Origin: Promicromonospora sp. Populi
GTDB taxonomy: Bacteria; Actinomycetota; Actinomycetes; Actinomycetales; Cellulomonadaceae
Assembly (NCBI RefSeq): GCF_041081105.1
Contig: NZ_CP163528.1
Location: forward strand, 930,001-994,000
Direction: 5' to 3'
Length of the DNA: 64,000 nt
This document shows, piece after piece, positions 50,985 to 59,297 of the stretch. The notes under the pieces were generated by a model that made no database searches, was not told where the DNA came from, and worked only from the letters and a program-made list of their open reading frames with translations. Position numbers and translations under genes: made by a program. How positions within the stretch are numbered: position 1 is the first letter of the stretch; each line of letters starts with the position of its first letter.

Positions 50985-51401
50985 ATGGCGAAGTACCTGC
51001 TTCTCAAGCACTACCGGCGCAGCGGCCCCGAGCACGTCCCCGGCACCGACGCGCCCATGGACCAGTGGGCGCCCGAGGAGATCACCGAGCACATCGACTA
51101 CATGCGCCGGTTCGCCGACAAGCTGACCGAGAGCGGCGAGTTCGTCAGCGGCGACGCGCTCTCCCCGGAGGGCACCTTCGTCCGGTACGACGGCGAGGGC
51201 CGGCCCCCGGTGACCGACGGGCCGTTCGCGGAGACCAAGGACCTCATCGCGGGCTGGATGATCATCGACGTCGAGTCCCAGGAGCGGGCCTACGAAGCTG
51301 CGGCCGAGCTGTCCGCGGCGCCGGGCCAGGGCGGGCGTCCGCTCCACGAGTGGCTCGAGGTGCGGCCCTTCCTGGCCGACCCGCCGGCCACCGCCGGGTG
51401 A
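50985..51401 (+). CDS. YciI-like DGPF-domain protein
   Basis: This 138-aa protein of the YCII/DGPF family has KYLLLKHYRRSGPEHVPGTD, VRYDGEGRPPVTDGPFAETK (the DGPF signature) and LIAGWMIIDVESQERAYEAA. Members are almost always encoded next to ECF42-type sigma factors, as here. ATG 50985 has agggag 6 nt upstream. The stop overlaps the sigma gene start (GTGA), so the two are coupled. Biochemical role is unknown. Confidence 0.93.
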   Translation: MAKYLLLKHYRRSGPEHVPGTDAPMDQWAPEEITEHIDYMRRFADKLTESGEFVSGDALSPEGTFVRYDGEGRPPVTDGPFAETKDLIAGWMIIDVESQERAYEAAAELSAAPGQGGRPLHEWLEVRPFLADPPATAG

Positions 51402-52579
51402 CCACTACCCACATGGACGACCTGATGCGGACTCTGTCGCCGCAGGTCCTGGGCGTCCTCGTCCGTCGCGGAGCAGACTTTGCGACGGCCGAGGACGCCG
51501 TGCAGGAGGCCCTGATCGAGGCCGCGCGCCACTGGCCGGACGACCCGCCCGACGACCCGAAGGCGTGGCTCGTGCGGGTCGCCGGCCGCAAGCTCATCGA
51601 CGCGCAGCGGTCCGAGGCGGCCCGACGACGCCGGGAGGAACGGGTCCATGACGAACCGGCACCCGGGCCGACCGAGCAGGCGGACGACACGCTGCTCCTG
51701 CTGAGCCGCTGCTGCCATCCGGCGCTGAGCCCGGCGTCGGCGATCGCGCTGACACTGCGTGCCGTCGGCGGGCTCACCACGGCACAGATCGCGCGCGCCT
51801 TCCTGGTGCCCGAGGCGACGATGGCGCAGCGGATCTCCCGCGCCAAGCGCACGATCACCGGCGAACGGTTCGACACCCCCGGCGACGTCCGGGCCGTGCT
51901 CCACGTGCTGTACCTGATCTTCAACGAGGGATTCACCGGCGAGATCTCGCTCGCCGCAGAGGCGATCCGGCTGACCCGCCAGCTCGTCGCGGCGACCTCC
52001 ACGGACGCCGTCAGCACGGCAGACCCCGAGATCGCCGGCCTGCTCGCCCTGATGCTGCTGCACCATGCCCGCCAGGACGCCCGGTACGCCGCCTCGGGCG
52101 AGCTGATTCCGCTGGACGAGCAGGATCGCTCCCTGTGGGACACCTCGATGATCGCCGAGGGTGTCGACGTCCTGCAGGTAGCCCTCGCCCGCGAGCGGCT
52201 CGGCGAGTACCAGGCGCAGGCCGCGATCGCCGCCCTGCACGACGACGCCCCCACCGCCGACGAGACCGACTGGCCGCAGATCCTCGAGTGGTACGACGAG
52301 CTGACCCGGCTCACGGACAGTCCCGTCGTCGCGCTCAACCGGGCCGTCGCCGTCGGGCAGGTCGACGGGCCCCGCGCGGGGCTGGCCGCCCTGGGCGACA
52401 TCGACCCCGGCCTGGACCGGTGGGACGCCGTCGCAGCCCACCTCCACGAACGCGCCTCCGACGACGCCGAGGCGATCCGCCACTACACGACCGCCGCGGA
52501 CCGGGCCACCAGCGCGCCCGAACGCACGCACCTCATCAAGCAGGCGGCACGCCTCAGGGCGGCCCGCGAGGACGGCTGA
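51398..52579 (+). CDS. ECF sigma factor, ECF42 type, with C-terminal extension
   Basis: This 393-aa RNA polymerase sigma factor has the region 2 block FATAEDAVQEALIEAARHWP with AWLVRVAGRKLIDAQRSEAA and the region 4 block LTLRAVGGLTTAQIARAFLV with MAQRISRAKRTI. A long extension follows (FNEGFTGEISLAAEAIRLTR ... DWPQILEWYDELTRLTDSPV, ALNRAVAVGQVDGPRAGLAA), the TPR-like region typical of ECF42. There is no anti-sigma gene; the extension or the DGPF partner is thought to control activity. A hairpin follows. Confidence 0.95.
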   Translation: MTTTHMDDLMRTLSPQVLGVLVRRGADFATAEDAVQEALIEAARHWPDDPPDDPKAWLVRVAGRKLIDAQRSEAARRRREERVHDEPAPGPTEQADDTLLLLSRCCHPALSPASAIALTLRAVGGLTTAQIARAFLVPEATMAQRISRAKRTITGERFDTPGDVRAVLHVLYLIFNEGFTGEISLAAEAIRLTRQLVAATSTDAVSTADPEIAGLLALMLLHHARQDARYAASGELIPLDEQDRSLWDTSMIAEGVDVLQVALARERLGEYQAQAAIAALHDDAPTADETDWPQILEWYDELTRLTDSPVVALNRAVAVGQVDGPRAGLAALGDIDPGLDRWDAVAAHLHERASDDAEAIRHYTTAADRATSAPERTHLIKQAARLRAAREDG

Positions 52580-52615
52580 ACCGCCTCACCCGGGGGAAAG
52601 CACGACGTTCACGCC

Positions 52616-52629
52616 GGGGGCTGGCCCCC
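52616..52629 (+). terminator. Hairpin after sigma gene
   Basis: gggggc-tg-gccccc, a short GC-rich inverted repeat 37 bp after the sigma gene stop, with extra pairs on either side; no U-tract. Confidence 0.4.
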
Positions 52630-52721
52630 TGCGCGCCGTGGGTGTGCACCAGTGCGTGCAAAGGCCCTGACCAGGGACGCTGCTCGGGACAGCATCGTCG
52701 TCCAACCTGGAAGGACCCGTC

Positions 52722-54950
52722 ATGTCGAACGGGACACGATCTCTAACGGTACGCACGGCCCGGTGGTGCGCCACCCACCCCTGGCGCGCAGTGGTGGGGT
52801 GGCTGCTCCTCGTGGTCGTCTGCCTCGGCGCGGGCACCGCGGTCGGCACCAACTCGGGCACCATCGATGACTTCTGGGTCGGCGAGGCCGGGCGGGCGGA
52901 GTCGATGGCCGACTCCAGCGGGCTCATGCCCGCACCCACCGAGCAGGTCCTCATCACGGCCAACGGCAACGACCAGCTCGACGCGGCCGCCGCGGAACGC
53001 GCCGCGAACGACGTGCGACGACGGATGGAAGCACTCCCCGCCGTCACGTCCGTGGCAGAACCCGCCTGGTCCGCCGACCGGACCGCGCTGCTCGTGGACG
53101 TCACCCTCCGCGGGGACAACGAGACCGCGGAGGACGACGTCGCAGGCCTGCTCGAACAGACCGCCGCCACACAGGCCGCGCACACGGACGTGACCGTAGA
53201 GCAGACCGGTGGCGCGTCGATGTCGAACGAGGTCGACGAGTCGATGGGCCAGAACCTCCTGCGCACCGAGGCGATCAGCCTCCCGGTGACCTTCGTGATC
53301 CTCCTGGTCGTCTTCGGCACCGTGCTCGCCGCCGGCATACCCATCCTGCTGGCCCTCACCGCCTTCACGGGCGCAGTCGGCCTGTACGGCCTGGCGTCCT
53401 GGATCTTCCCCGACGCCGGCGGCGCGGCAATGAGCGTGATCTTCCTGCTCGGCATGGCCGTCGGCGTCGACTACTCGCTGTTCTACCTCAAGCGGATCCG
53501 CGAGGAACGTGCGCACGCAAGCCTCTCCGCTGCAGGCCAGATCGACCACACGGCAGCCATCGAGGCGGCCGCGGCCACGTCCGGCCGCGCAGTCCTTGGG
53601 TCCGGCATCGCCGTCGTGCTCGCCCTCGGCGGGCTCTACCTGGCCGACGACGTGATCTTCTCCTCCATCGCCACCGGGGCGATCCTGGTCACGGCGCTCG
53701 CGGTGGTCGGCTCCCTCACGGTGCTGCCCGCGCTGCTGGCCCTGCTGGGCGGGCGGATCGACCGTGGTCTGCGGGGACGCCGCCGCACTGGTGGCCGTGG
53801 CACGGAGGGCCGGGCCAGGGGCGAGAACGCGGCGTGGACCGCGGTGCTGCGTCCCGTGGTGCGCCGTCCGCTCGTCACGCTGCTCGTCAGTGTCGCCGTC
53901 ACCGGTGCGTTGGCCGCGCCCGCGCTGACCATGAAGCTCGGCACCGAGGGCGCGGAGACGTTCCCCGACTCCCTCCCCACGGTGGCCACCTACGACCGCC
54001 TGACCGGCGCGTTCCCCTCTCAGGGGCCTGCGCACCTCGTGCTGGCTCGCGGGGACGACCCCGCTGCCCCGCTGCAGGCGCTCGCGGACCGGACCAGGGG
54101 TGACGAGCTCTTCGCACAGGACCAGCATCCCGAGGTCGTCGTAGCCGACGACGGCACGACGGCGCTGCTGCGGCTCCCCGTACCGTTCTCCGAGAACTCC
54201 GCCGAGGCGCAACGATCGCTGGACCGCCTCCGGGCCGAGCTCGTCCCCGAAGCGATGCAGGGGGCGGCGGCCGGCACGGAGATCGCCGTCTCCGGCGAGG
54301 TCGCACGTGGTGTGGACTATGCGGCGCACCAGGCAGAGCGGCTGCCCTGGGTCATCGTGTTCGTGTCCCTGACCACGCTCGTCATCATGTTCGTCGTGTT
54401 CCGCTCCGTCCCGCTGGCGCTGCTGGGTGTGGTGCTCAACCTTGCGACGGTGCTCGTGTCCTGGGGCGTGCTGACCCTGGTCTTCCAGGGGACCTGGGCG
54501 GAGGGTCTGCTCGGGTTCGACTCGGTGGGCTTTGTCGGCTCGCGCACGCCGCTGATGGTGGTCGCGATCCTGGTGGGGCTCTCCACGGACTACCAGATCT
54601 TCGTCGTGAGCCGGATCCGGGAGGCCGCGCGTCGTGGGCTACCCACCCGGCAGGCGGTGGTGAAGGGCATCGCCGGCTCCGCGAGCGTGGTCACCAGCGC
54701 GGCCGTCATCATGGTCTCCATCTTCGGCAGCTTCCTGTTCTTCGACCGGATCGAGATGAAGCAGATGGCCGTCGGGCTCACCGTCGCCGTGCTCTTCGAC
54801 GCGATAGTCCTGCGCGCCCTCATCCTGCCGTCCGTGATCACGCTGCTGGGCGAGCGCACGTGGTGGCCGGTCAGGATGCGGCCGAGCTCGGCCCCGGTGG
54901 CGGCGCCGGGTGTGGAGGCGCCAGGCGTGGAGGCGCTTCAGCGCAGCTGA
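52722..54950 (+). CDS. MMPL-family RND transporter
   Basis: This 742-aa inner-membrane exporter has twelve predicted helices in two repeats (for example SLPVTFVILLVVFGTVLAAG, AAMSVIFLLGMAVGVDYSLF and LPWVIVFVSLTTLVIMFVVF, MVVAILVGLSTDYQIFVVSR). Two periplasmic domains follow TM1 and TM7. The conserved DYSLFYLKRIREE and DYQIFVVSRIREA blocks of MMPL proteins are present. It may export lipids, drugs or siderophore-like molecules. ggaagga lies about 7 nt before the ATG. It follows the sigma operon after 142 bp and ends at a strong hairpin. Confidence 0.93.
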   Translation: MSNGTRSLTVRTARWCATHPWRAVVGWLLLVVVCLGAGTAVGTNSGTIDDFWVGEAGRAESMADSSGLMPAPTEQVLITANGNDQLDAAAAERAANDVRRRMEALPAVTSVAEPAWSADRTALLVDVTLRGDNETAEDDVAGLLEQTAATQAAHTDVTVEQTGGASMSNEVDESMGQNLLRTEAISLPVTFVILLVVFGTVLAAGIPILLALTAFTGAVGLYGLASWIFPDAGGAAMSVIFLLGMAVGVDYSLFYLKRIREERAHASLSAAGQIDHTAAIEAAAATSGRAVLGSGIAVVLALGGLYLADDVIFSSIATGAILVTALAVVGSLTVLPALLALLGGRIDRGLRGRRRTGGRGTEGRARGENAAWTAVLRPVVRRPLVTLLVSVAVTGALAAPALTMKLGTEGAETFPDSLPTVATYDRLTGAFPSQGPAHLVLARGDDPAAPLQALADRTRGDELFAQDQHPEVVVADDGTTALLRLPVPFSENSAEAQRSLDRLRAELVPEAMQGAAAGTEIAVSGEVARGVDYAAHQAERLPWVIVFVSLTTLVIMFVVFRSVPLALLGVVLNLATVLVSWGVLTLVFQGTWAEGLLGFDSVGFVGSRTPLMVVAILVGLSTDYQIFVVSRIREAARRGLPTRQAVVKGIAGSASVVTSAAVIMVSIFGSFLFFDRIEMKQMAVGLTVAVLFDAIVLRALILPSVITLLGERTWWPVRMRPSSAPVAAPGVEAPGVEALQRS

Positions 54951-54954
54951 CGTC

Positions 54955-55713
54955 TCATCCGCTGCGCTGGAGGTACGCCTCCAGCGCAGCGGCCCCGGCC
55001 AGCAGCGCCCTGCCCCGGGCGGACAGCCGGTCGTTCCAGCCGTGCAGTGTGGCCTCCAGGGGCTCGAGCCCGCCGGCCGTTCGCACCTGGGCGATCAGCG
55101 GAGCGATCTGCTCCAGCAGGTAGCCGCCGCGCCTGAGCTGGTGGGTGAGCTTGGCGTCCCGCACGTCGTCGCTGGTGTAGACCCGGTATCCGGTCTGCGG
55201 GTCGCGGCGCGGGTGCACAAGCCCCGCACGTTCCCACACCCGCAACGTCGCGGGCCGGATCCGGAGGCTCGCCGCCAGCGGGCCGATGAAGGTGTCGCTG
55301 GGTGCGGCGTCTGCCTTGGCCTGGCTGGAGCCTCGGATGCGGTTGGATCCTGGGCCACGGCCGGGTCCCAGGTCGCGGAGGGCGTTCTCCACGGCCTGGA
55401 GAGTGCGGCGGTCGTCGAGCAGCTGGGCGTGGCTCTCGTCGATCAGGCGGAACGCCTCGGCGGCCGCGCCGTCGTTCACGGCTCGCATGATCGTCGTCGC
55501 CGTCTGATGGCCGTGGCCGGGTACGAGGGCGAGAAAGGCGCGCAGCGCCCGCGCGTGCAACGGACCGTAGGTGCGGTATCCGTGCGTTGTGCGGCCCGCA
55601 GGCGGGAGGATGCCGGCCTCCTCGTAGTTCCTGATCGCCTGCGTGGACAGACCGTGCTCGCGCGCCAGGTCGATGGGCCTGAGCCGAACGCCGTCTTGAA
55701 GGTTCTGGCTCAT
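54955..55713 (-). CDS. MerR-family regulator with two helix-turn-helix domains
   Basis: The 252-aa protein has two MerR-like winged helices: LRPIDLAREHGLSTQAIRNY with EEAGILPPAGRTTHGYRTYG at the N-terminus, and LAASLRIRPATLRVWERAGL with VHPRRDPQTGYRVYTSDD in the middle. Twin-HTH MerR proteins of this kind regulate resistance genes in actinobacteria. It diverges from the erythromycin-esterase gene, with a perfect palindrome in the 58-bp gap. Its 3' end contains the terminator of the convergent MMPL gene. Confidence 0.9.
   Translation of the reverse strand: MSQNLQDGVRLRPIDLAREHGLSTQAIRNYEEAGILPPAGRTTHGYRTYGPLHARALRAFLALVPGHGHQTATTIMRAVNDGAAAEAFRLIDESHAQLLDDRRTLQAVENALRDLGPGRGPGSNRIRGSSQAKADAAPSDTFIGPLAASLRIRPATLRVWERAGLVHPRRDPQTGYRVYTSDDVRDAKLTHQLRRGGYLLEQIAPLIAQVRTAGGLEPLEATLHGWNDRLSARGRALLAGAAALEAYLQRSG
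54959..54992 (+). terminator. 15-bp perfect hairpin between MMPL and MerR genes
   Basis: ccgctgcgctggagg and its complement flank tacg. It begins 8 bp after the MMPL stop and lies within the last codons of the MerR gene, encoding LEAYLQRSG there. Confidence 0.75.
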
Positions 55714-55748
55714 CCACCCGCCTATGCCAGAGAGAAGTTTCAACCGAG

Positions 55749-55770
55749 CCTTCAACGATACCGTTGAAGG
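55749..55770. promoter_or_regulatory. Palindromic operator between MerR and esterase genes
   Basis: ccttcaacg-atac-cgttgaagg is a perfect 9-bp inverted repeat. It contains the TACCGT -10 hexamer (55759-55764) and the gaagg just before ATG 55772. Binding of the divergent MerR protein here would control the esterase gene and probably its own. Confidence 0.65.
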
Positions 55771-55771
55771 A

Positions 55772-56989
55772 ATGGCGACAGACCTCAAGGACATCACCCA
55801 ACCCGTCGACGCCGCAGCAATCATGCGGCTGCTCCCCACCCGACCCCGGCTGCTCGCCCTCGGTGAGCCCACCCACGGTGCGGAGGCCGTGCTCCAGCAA
55901 CGCAACGAGCTCTTCCGGCAGCTCGTCGAGCAGGAGGGCTACCGGACGATCGTGCTGGAGAGCGACTGCCTGATGGGCCTGATCGTGGACGAGTACGTCA
56001 CCTCGACCGCGGGCTCCGCCGGCCTTGAGCTGGACGACGTCTTGGCGCGCGGCTTCAGCCACCAGTGGGATGCCTACCCGGGCAACCGTGAGCTGGTGCG
56101 CTGGATGCGCGCGTTCAACGAGGGTCGGCCGGCGGCCGACCAGGTCCGCTTCGCCGGGTTCGACGGCCCGCTGGAGATCGAAGCCGCCGCGAGCCCTCGG
56201 CCGGTCCTCACCGCGCTCCACGGCTACCTCTCGGCACAGGTCGACGCAACCCTGCTCCCCTGCACCGCTGAGGTCCTCGACAGTCTGCTCGGCGCAGACG
56301 ACCAGTGGACGAACCTTGCTGCGATGCTGGACCCGGCCCAGTCCGTGGGGCAGTCGGCCGAGGCCAGGGAGCTGCGCCTGCTCGCTGACGACCTGGTGAC
56401 ACTGCTCGACGCGCAGACGCCGCACCTGATCGCGGCTACCTCCCGGGAGGACTGGGACCGGGCCCGCCTGTACGGGCGCACCGCCACCGGCCTGTTGCGC
56501 TACCACTTCTGGATGGCGGACACCTCGCCCGGCCGCATGACGTGGCTGCTCAGCGTGCGCGACTCCATGATGGCGGCCAACCTGCTGACCCTGGCCGAAC
56601 GGGGTCCGGCGCTGGTGAACGCGCACAACAGCCATCTGCAGCGCGGTCGGAGCACCATGAGCATGTGGGACCACCCGCTGCTGGAGTGGTGGGGCGCGGG
56701 ATCGCTGGTCAGTGCTCACCTGGGCGAGGGCTACGCGTTCCTGGCCACCGCGCTGGGCACGATCAAGCATCAGGGCGTGGACGCACCGCCGTCGGACACG
56801 ATCGAAGGACTTCTGTACGCGCTGGGAGAGGACCGGTGCGTCGTCGACGCGCCTCGCCTGGTCAAAGCCCTCGGTGACACGCGACCCGACGCTCGCGTGT
56901 CACCCTGGTTCGGCTACGCCCCGCTGGAGCCGGCGCACTTGGCCGGCAACGACGGGATCGTGTTCGTCAAGGACGTCCCGCCGAGCTGA
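55772..56989 (+). CDS. Erythromycin esterase-family protein
   Basis: The 405-aa protein belongs to the EreA/ChaN-like esterase family. Signatures are LLALGEPTHGAEAVLQQRNE with RTIVLESDCL near the N-terminus and NAHNSHLQRGRSTMSMWDHP in the second half; the His and Glu of these motifs are those implicated in catalysis. It could inactivate a macrolide or another ester or lactone, but many members have unknown substrates. ATG 55772 is preceded by TACCGT 7 nt upstream within the operator, next to a MerR regulator. Confidence 0.88.
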   Translation: MATDLKDITQPVDAAAIMRLLPTRPRLLALGEPTHGAEAVLQQRNELFRQLVEQEGYRTIVLESDCLMGLIVDEYVTSTAGSAGLELDDVLARGFSHQWDAYPGNRELVRWMRAFNEGRPAADQVRFAGFDGPLEIEAAASPRPVLTALHGYLSAQVDATLLPCTAEVLDSLLGADDQWTNLAAMLDPAQSVGQSAEARELRLLADDLVTLLDAQTPHLIAATSREDWDRARLYGRTATGLLRYHFWMADTSPGRMTWLLSVRDSMMAANLLTLAERGPALVNAHNSHLQRGRSTMSMWDHPLLEWWGAGSLVSAHLGEGYAFLATALGTIKHQGVDAPPSDTIEGLLYALGEDRCVVDAPRLVKALGDTRPDARVSPWFGYAPLEPAHLAGNDGIVFVKDVPPS

Positions 56990-57058
56990 GCGTCGCACAG
57001 CCCGACCGGTCAGACGTGGCCGTAGGCGGTGGCGCCTGGGCGGTTGCCCCCTCTGACT

Positions 57059-57095
57059 CGTCACGTGATCGCCACCAGGGCCGATTCACGTGACG
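57059..57095. terminator. Inverted repeat with TCACGTGA cores
   Basis: cgtcacgtga (57059-57068) and tcacgtgacg (57086-57095) are perfect complements, with further tcg/cga pairing inside. It lies 17 bp downstream of the glycine-rich gene on the minus strand and 70 bp after the esterase gene. It is either a bidirectional terminator or a pair of protein sites. Confidence 0.55.
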
Positions 57096-57111
57096 GCCAG
57101 GTCGGATTCGG

Positions 57112-57801
57112 CTACCAGAGGATGATCGCCGCGCCGCTGCTGCCAGCGACGCCGCCGCCTTCGCTGCCGCCGTCGCCGTAGCCGCCGTCGCCGTAGCTGT
57201 CGCCGCCCCTGCCGGGTACGCCTTCGCCGCCGGCGCCGCCAGCGCCGCCGGCCCAGACGTGGCCGCCGCCGGTATCTCCGGTGAGGGTACTGACGACGTA
57301 GGGGGCTGGGGTCCCGCCGCCGCCTACGCCGCCGCCGTAGCCGCCGACGCCGCCTTCGCTGCCGTAGCCGCCGCCGCCGCCGTTTGCGGTGACGGTGATG
57401 CCGTTGACGGTAACGGTGGTGTCGCCACCGGCGGCTCCGGCCGCGCCGCCGCCGCCGACCTGGATGGTGACCGGGACTGTGCCAGCTGCCCCGCCGACGT
57501 TGTTGATCACGCTGCGGACGTAGCCGCCCGCTCCGCCGCCGCCGCCGATGCCGCCCGCTCCTCCTCCTCCGCCGCCCCAGAGTTCCACGAGGATCGCGCT
57601 GCCCGCCGGGACGTTGACCGTGCATGTTGCGGTGCAACGCCGCTCCGCGTTGAACGCCGGACTCAGCGCGCTGGGTCCGGTGGCGTCTGCCGGGCTCGCG
57701 CCTGTCAGGCCGCTGAGCCCGGCGGCCAGCACCGTGAGCGCGGCCAGCGCCCCGGTGGCCCTTACGAGCAGACCCCGAGTGGTACCGGTAATTGCCGTCA
57801 T
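57112..57801 (-). CDS. Secreted glycine-rich protein
   Basis: This protein of about 229 aa has a signal peptide (LLVRATGALAALTVLAAGLS followed by GLTGASPADA). A short conserved strand pair comes next (CTATCTVNVPAGSAILVELW), then long glycine runs (GGGGGGAGGIGGGGGAGGYV). It matches the glycine-rich-2 type domain seen in secreted and phage-tail-like proteins. It is probably exported to the cell surface. ATG 57801 has ggagg 6 nt upstream. It diverges from the KfrA-like gene. Confidence 0.85.
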   Translation of the reverse strand: MTAITGTTRGLLVRATGALAALTVLAAGLSGLTGASPADATGPSALSPAFNAERRCTATCTVNVPAGSAILVELWGGGGGGAGGIGGGGGAGGYVRSVINNVGGAAGTVPVTIQVGGGGAAGAAGGDTTVTVNGITVTANGGGGGYGSEGGVGGYGGGVGGGGTPAPYVVSTLTGDTGGGHVWAGGAGGAGGEGVPGRGGDSYGDGGYGDGGSEGGGVAGSSGAAIILW

Positions 57802-58302
57802 GGCAGCCTCCAAGCTAGACAGCGGGATACGTCTCGTTCAACTGTGGAACATTTTCACCCCCACAATTTCACAACGTGTCCAGGGCGGCGCGGGCTGCGT
57901 CTGAAATCGGCTGGAGCGAGGAGTACTTGCCCGGTGGCCATCTCGTCTGCAGCGATGTGGCGGTTCGTGTCCTTGCTCTCGGGCGGCAGGCGTGGGCGGT
58001 GCCGCCGGGTACTGCCCAGCCGAACCGCCACAGACCCATCATCCACACGCCTTTGATGCTCACCATGTGCTCTCTGTATTGCGATTTACATCAGCCAAAT
58101 GTGCCCTGTAGCGCAGGTATCAGGCTGCTTGTGGACTTGATGCGCACCCGCTTCAGGAAAGCGGGTGCGTACTGTGTGGTGGGAAAGTAGGCGTAGTATT
58201 GCACTACTACTCGTACTACTACGAGTGGTTCAAAACTGTGCACTGACTGACGATCACGTGATCGAGGTGACCACGTGCTCGACGAGCTGATCGGGGAACG
58301 AC
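57802..58302. other. Divergent intergenic region with hairpin and palindromes
   Basis: This 501-bp region lies between the glycine-rich and KfrA-like genes. Open frames within it look spurious. It holds an 11-bp hairpin (58143-58169, cgcacccgctt), a 7-bp inverted repeat actcgta/tacgagt (58209-58226) next to repeated cta-act triplets, and the 14-bp palindrome cgatcacgtgatcg (58251-58264). Confidence 0.55.
58251..58264. promoter_or_regulatory. 14-bp palindrome before KfrA-like gene
   Basis: cgatcacgtgatcg is self-complementary and lies 39 bp before the GTG at 58303. With actcgta-ctac-tacgagt at 58209-58226 it could be an autoregulatory site, as KfrA proteins bind inverted repeats in their own promoters. 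Confidence 0.5.
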
Positions 58303-59253
58303 GTGCGGGACAAGGAACGGGTCTTCCAAGCGGCAGAGGCGCTGACGGCAGAGGGCGTCCCGGTGACGGTGACGAACGTGCGCGAGCGCGCCGGCTGCTC
58401 GAACGCCGCCGCGACGAAGTACCTGCGGGAGTGGCGCGACACGAGGGCCGCGGAGAACGAGGCCCGGCAAGCCCTCCCCGACCTGCCGGCCGCGGTTACC
58501 GCGCTGGCCGACAGGAACATGGAGTCGCTGTGGGGTGCGGCGGTCCAGGTGGCCCGGTCCGAGCACGAGGCGGCCACCGCGGCGTCGGACGAGGCGCTGA
58601 GCGCCGTTGTCGGCGAGGCGGACGCCCTGGCCGCCCGCGTGGACGAGGCTGACGCCGAGCTCGCCCAGTTCCGCACCCTGCTGGAGACGGCACGTGCGCA
58701 CGCTCGTTCCGCGGAGGAGCAGCGTGGCAAGGCCGAGCAGGGTCGGGCTGACGCCGCGGCGTCGGCGGCCCGCCTGGAGGGTGAGCTGGCTGCCGCCCAG
58801 CAGGCGCTCGGCACGCTTCGGGACGAGCTCGCGCAGGAGCGTGCCACATCGGCGGCCGCTGAGCGTGCCCGGTCCGACGCCGACGCGGCCCGTGCTCAGG
58901 CGGAGGGTGCCGCCGTGGGGCTGCGGGAGTCCTTGACCGACGTGCGCGGCGCGCTCGAGGCGGCCCGGAACGACGTCGCCCAGGCGCAGCGCGACCGTGC
59001 CACGGCAGAGACCGCGCGGGCGGCCGCCGACGTGGCGGTGGCACGGCTGGAGGGCGAGGTCTCCGCGTCCGGTAGCGCCCTGGAGTCGGCCCGGGAGCAG
59101 GCGGCGGAGGCCGAGCGCGCGAGGGTCGCCGCGATCACGACCGTGGCGCGGGCCGAGGCCGCTCAGGCGGAGGCGGAGTCCGCCCGGGCACGAGCCGAGG
59201 GACTCGCCGCGGAGCTGGAGAAGAAGTGGGCGGAGGTGCCCGACCCGCGGTGA
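58303..59253 (+). CDS. KfrA-like DNA-binding coiled-coil protein
   Basis: The 316-aa protein has a small N-terminal DNA-binding domain (MRDKERVFQAAEALTAEGVP, VTVTNVRERAGCSNAAATKY). A continuous alanine-rich coiled coil follows from about residue 90 to the end (for example ARSAEEQRGKAEQGRADAAA). This is the layout of KfrA, a plasmid-encoded structural and regulatory protein. Chromosomal relatives exist. The GTG has ggggaa about 5 nt upstream. Palindromes upstream fit autoregulation. No plasmid partition or replication genes are nearby. Confidence 0.8.
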   Translation: MRDKERVFQAAEALTAEGVPVTVTNVRERAGCSNAAATKYLREWRDTRAAENEARQALPDLPAAVTALADRNMESLWGAAVQVARSEHEAATAASDEALSAVVGEADALAARVDEADAELAQFRTLLETARAHARSAEEQRGKAEQGRADAAASAARLEGELAAAQQALGTLRDELAQERATSAAAERARSDADAARAQAEGAAVGLRESLTDVRGALEAARNDVAQAQRDRATAETARAAADVAVARLEGEVSASGSALESAREQAAEAERARVAAITTVARAEAAQAEAESARARAEGLAAELEKKWAEVPDPR

Positions 59254-59297
59254 AAGGTGTCAGCGTCGATGTCAGTGGCTGGTGCTGTGATGGCTGC

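Noticed and set aside
57876..58190. Possible 104-codon gene between the glycine-rich and KfrA-like genes
   Set aside because: No ribosome site, no -10 at the right distance and a composition rich in Cys, Arg and Pro. The region carries palindromes and looks intergenic.
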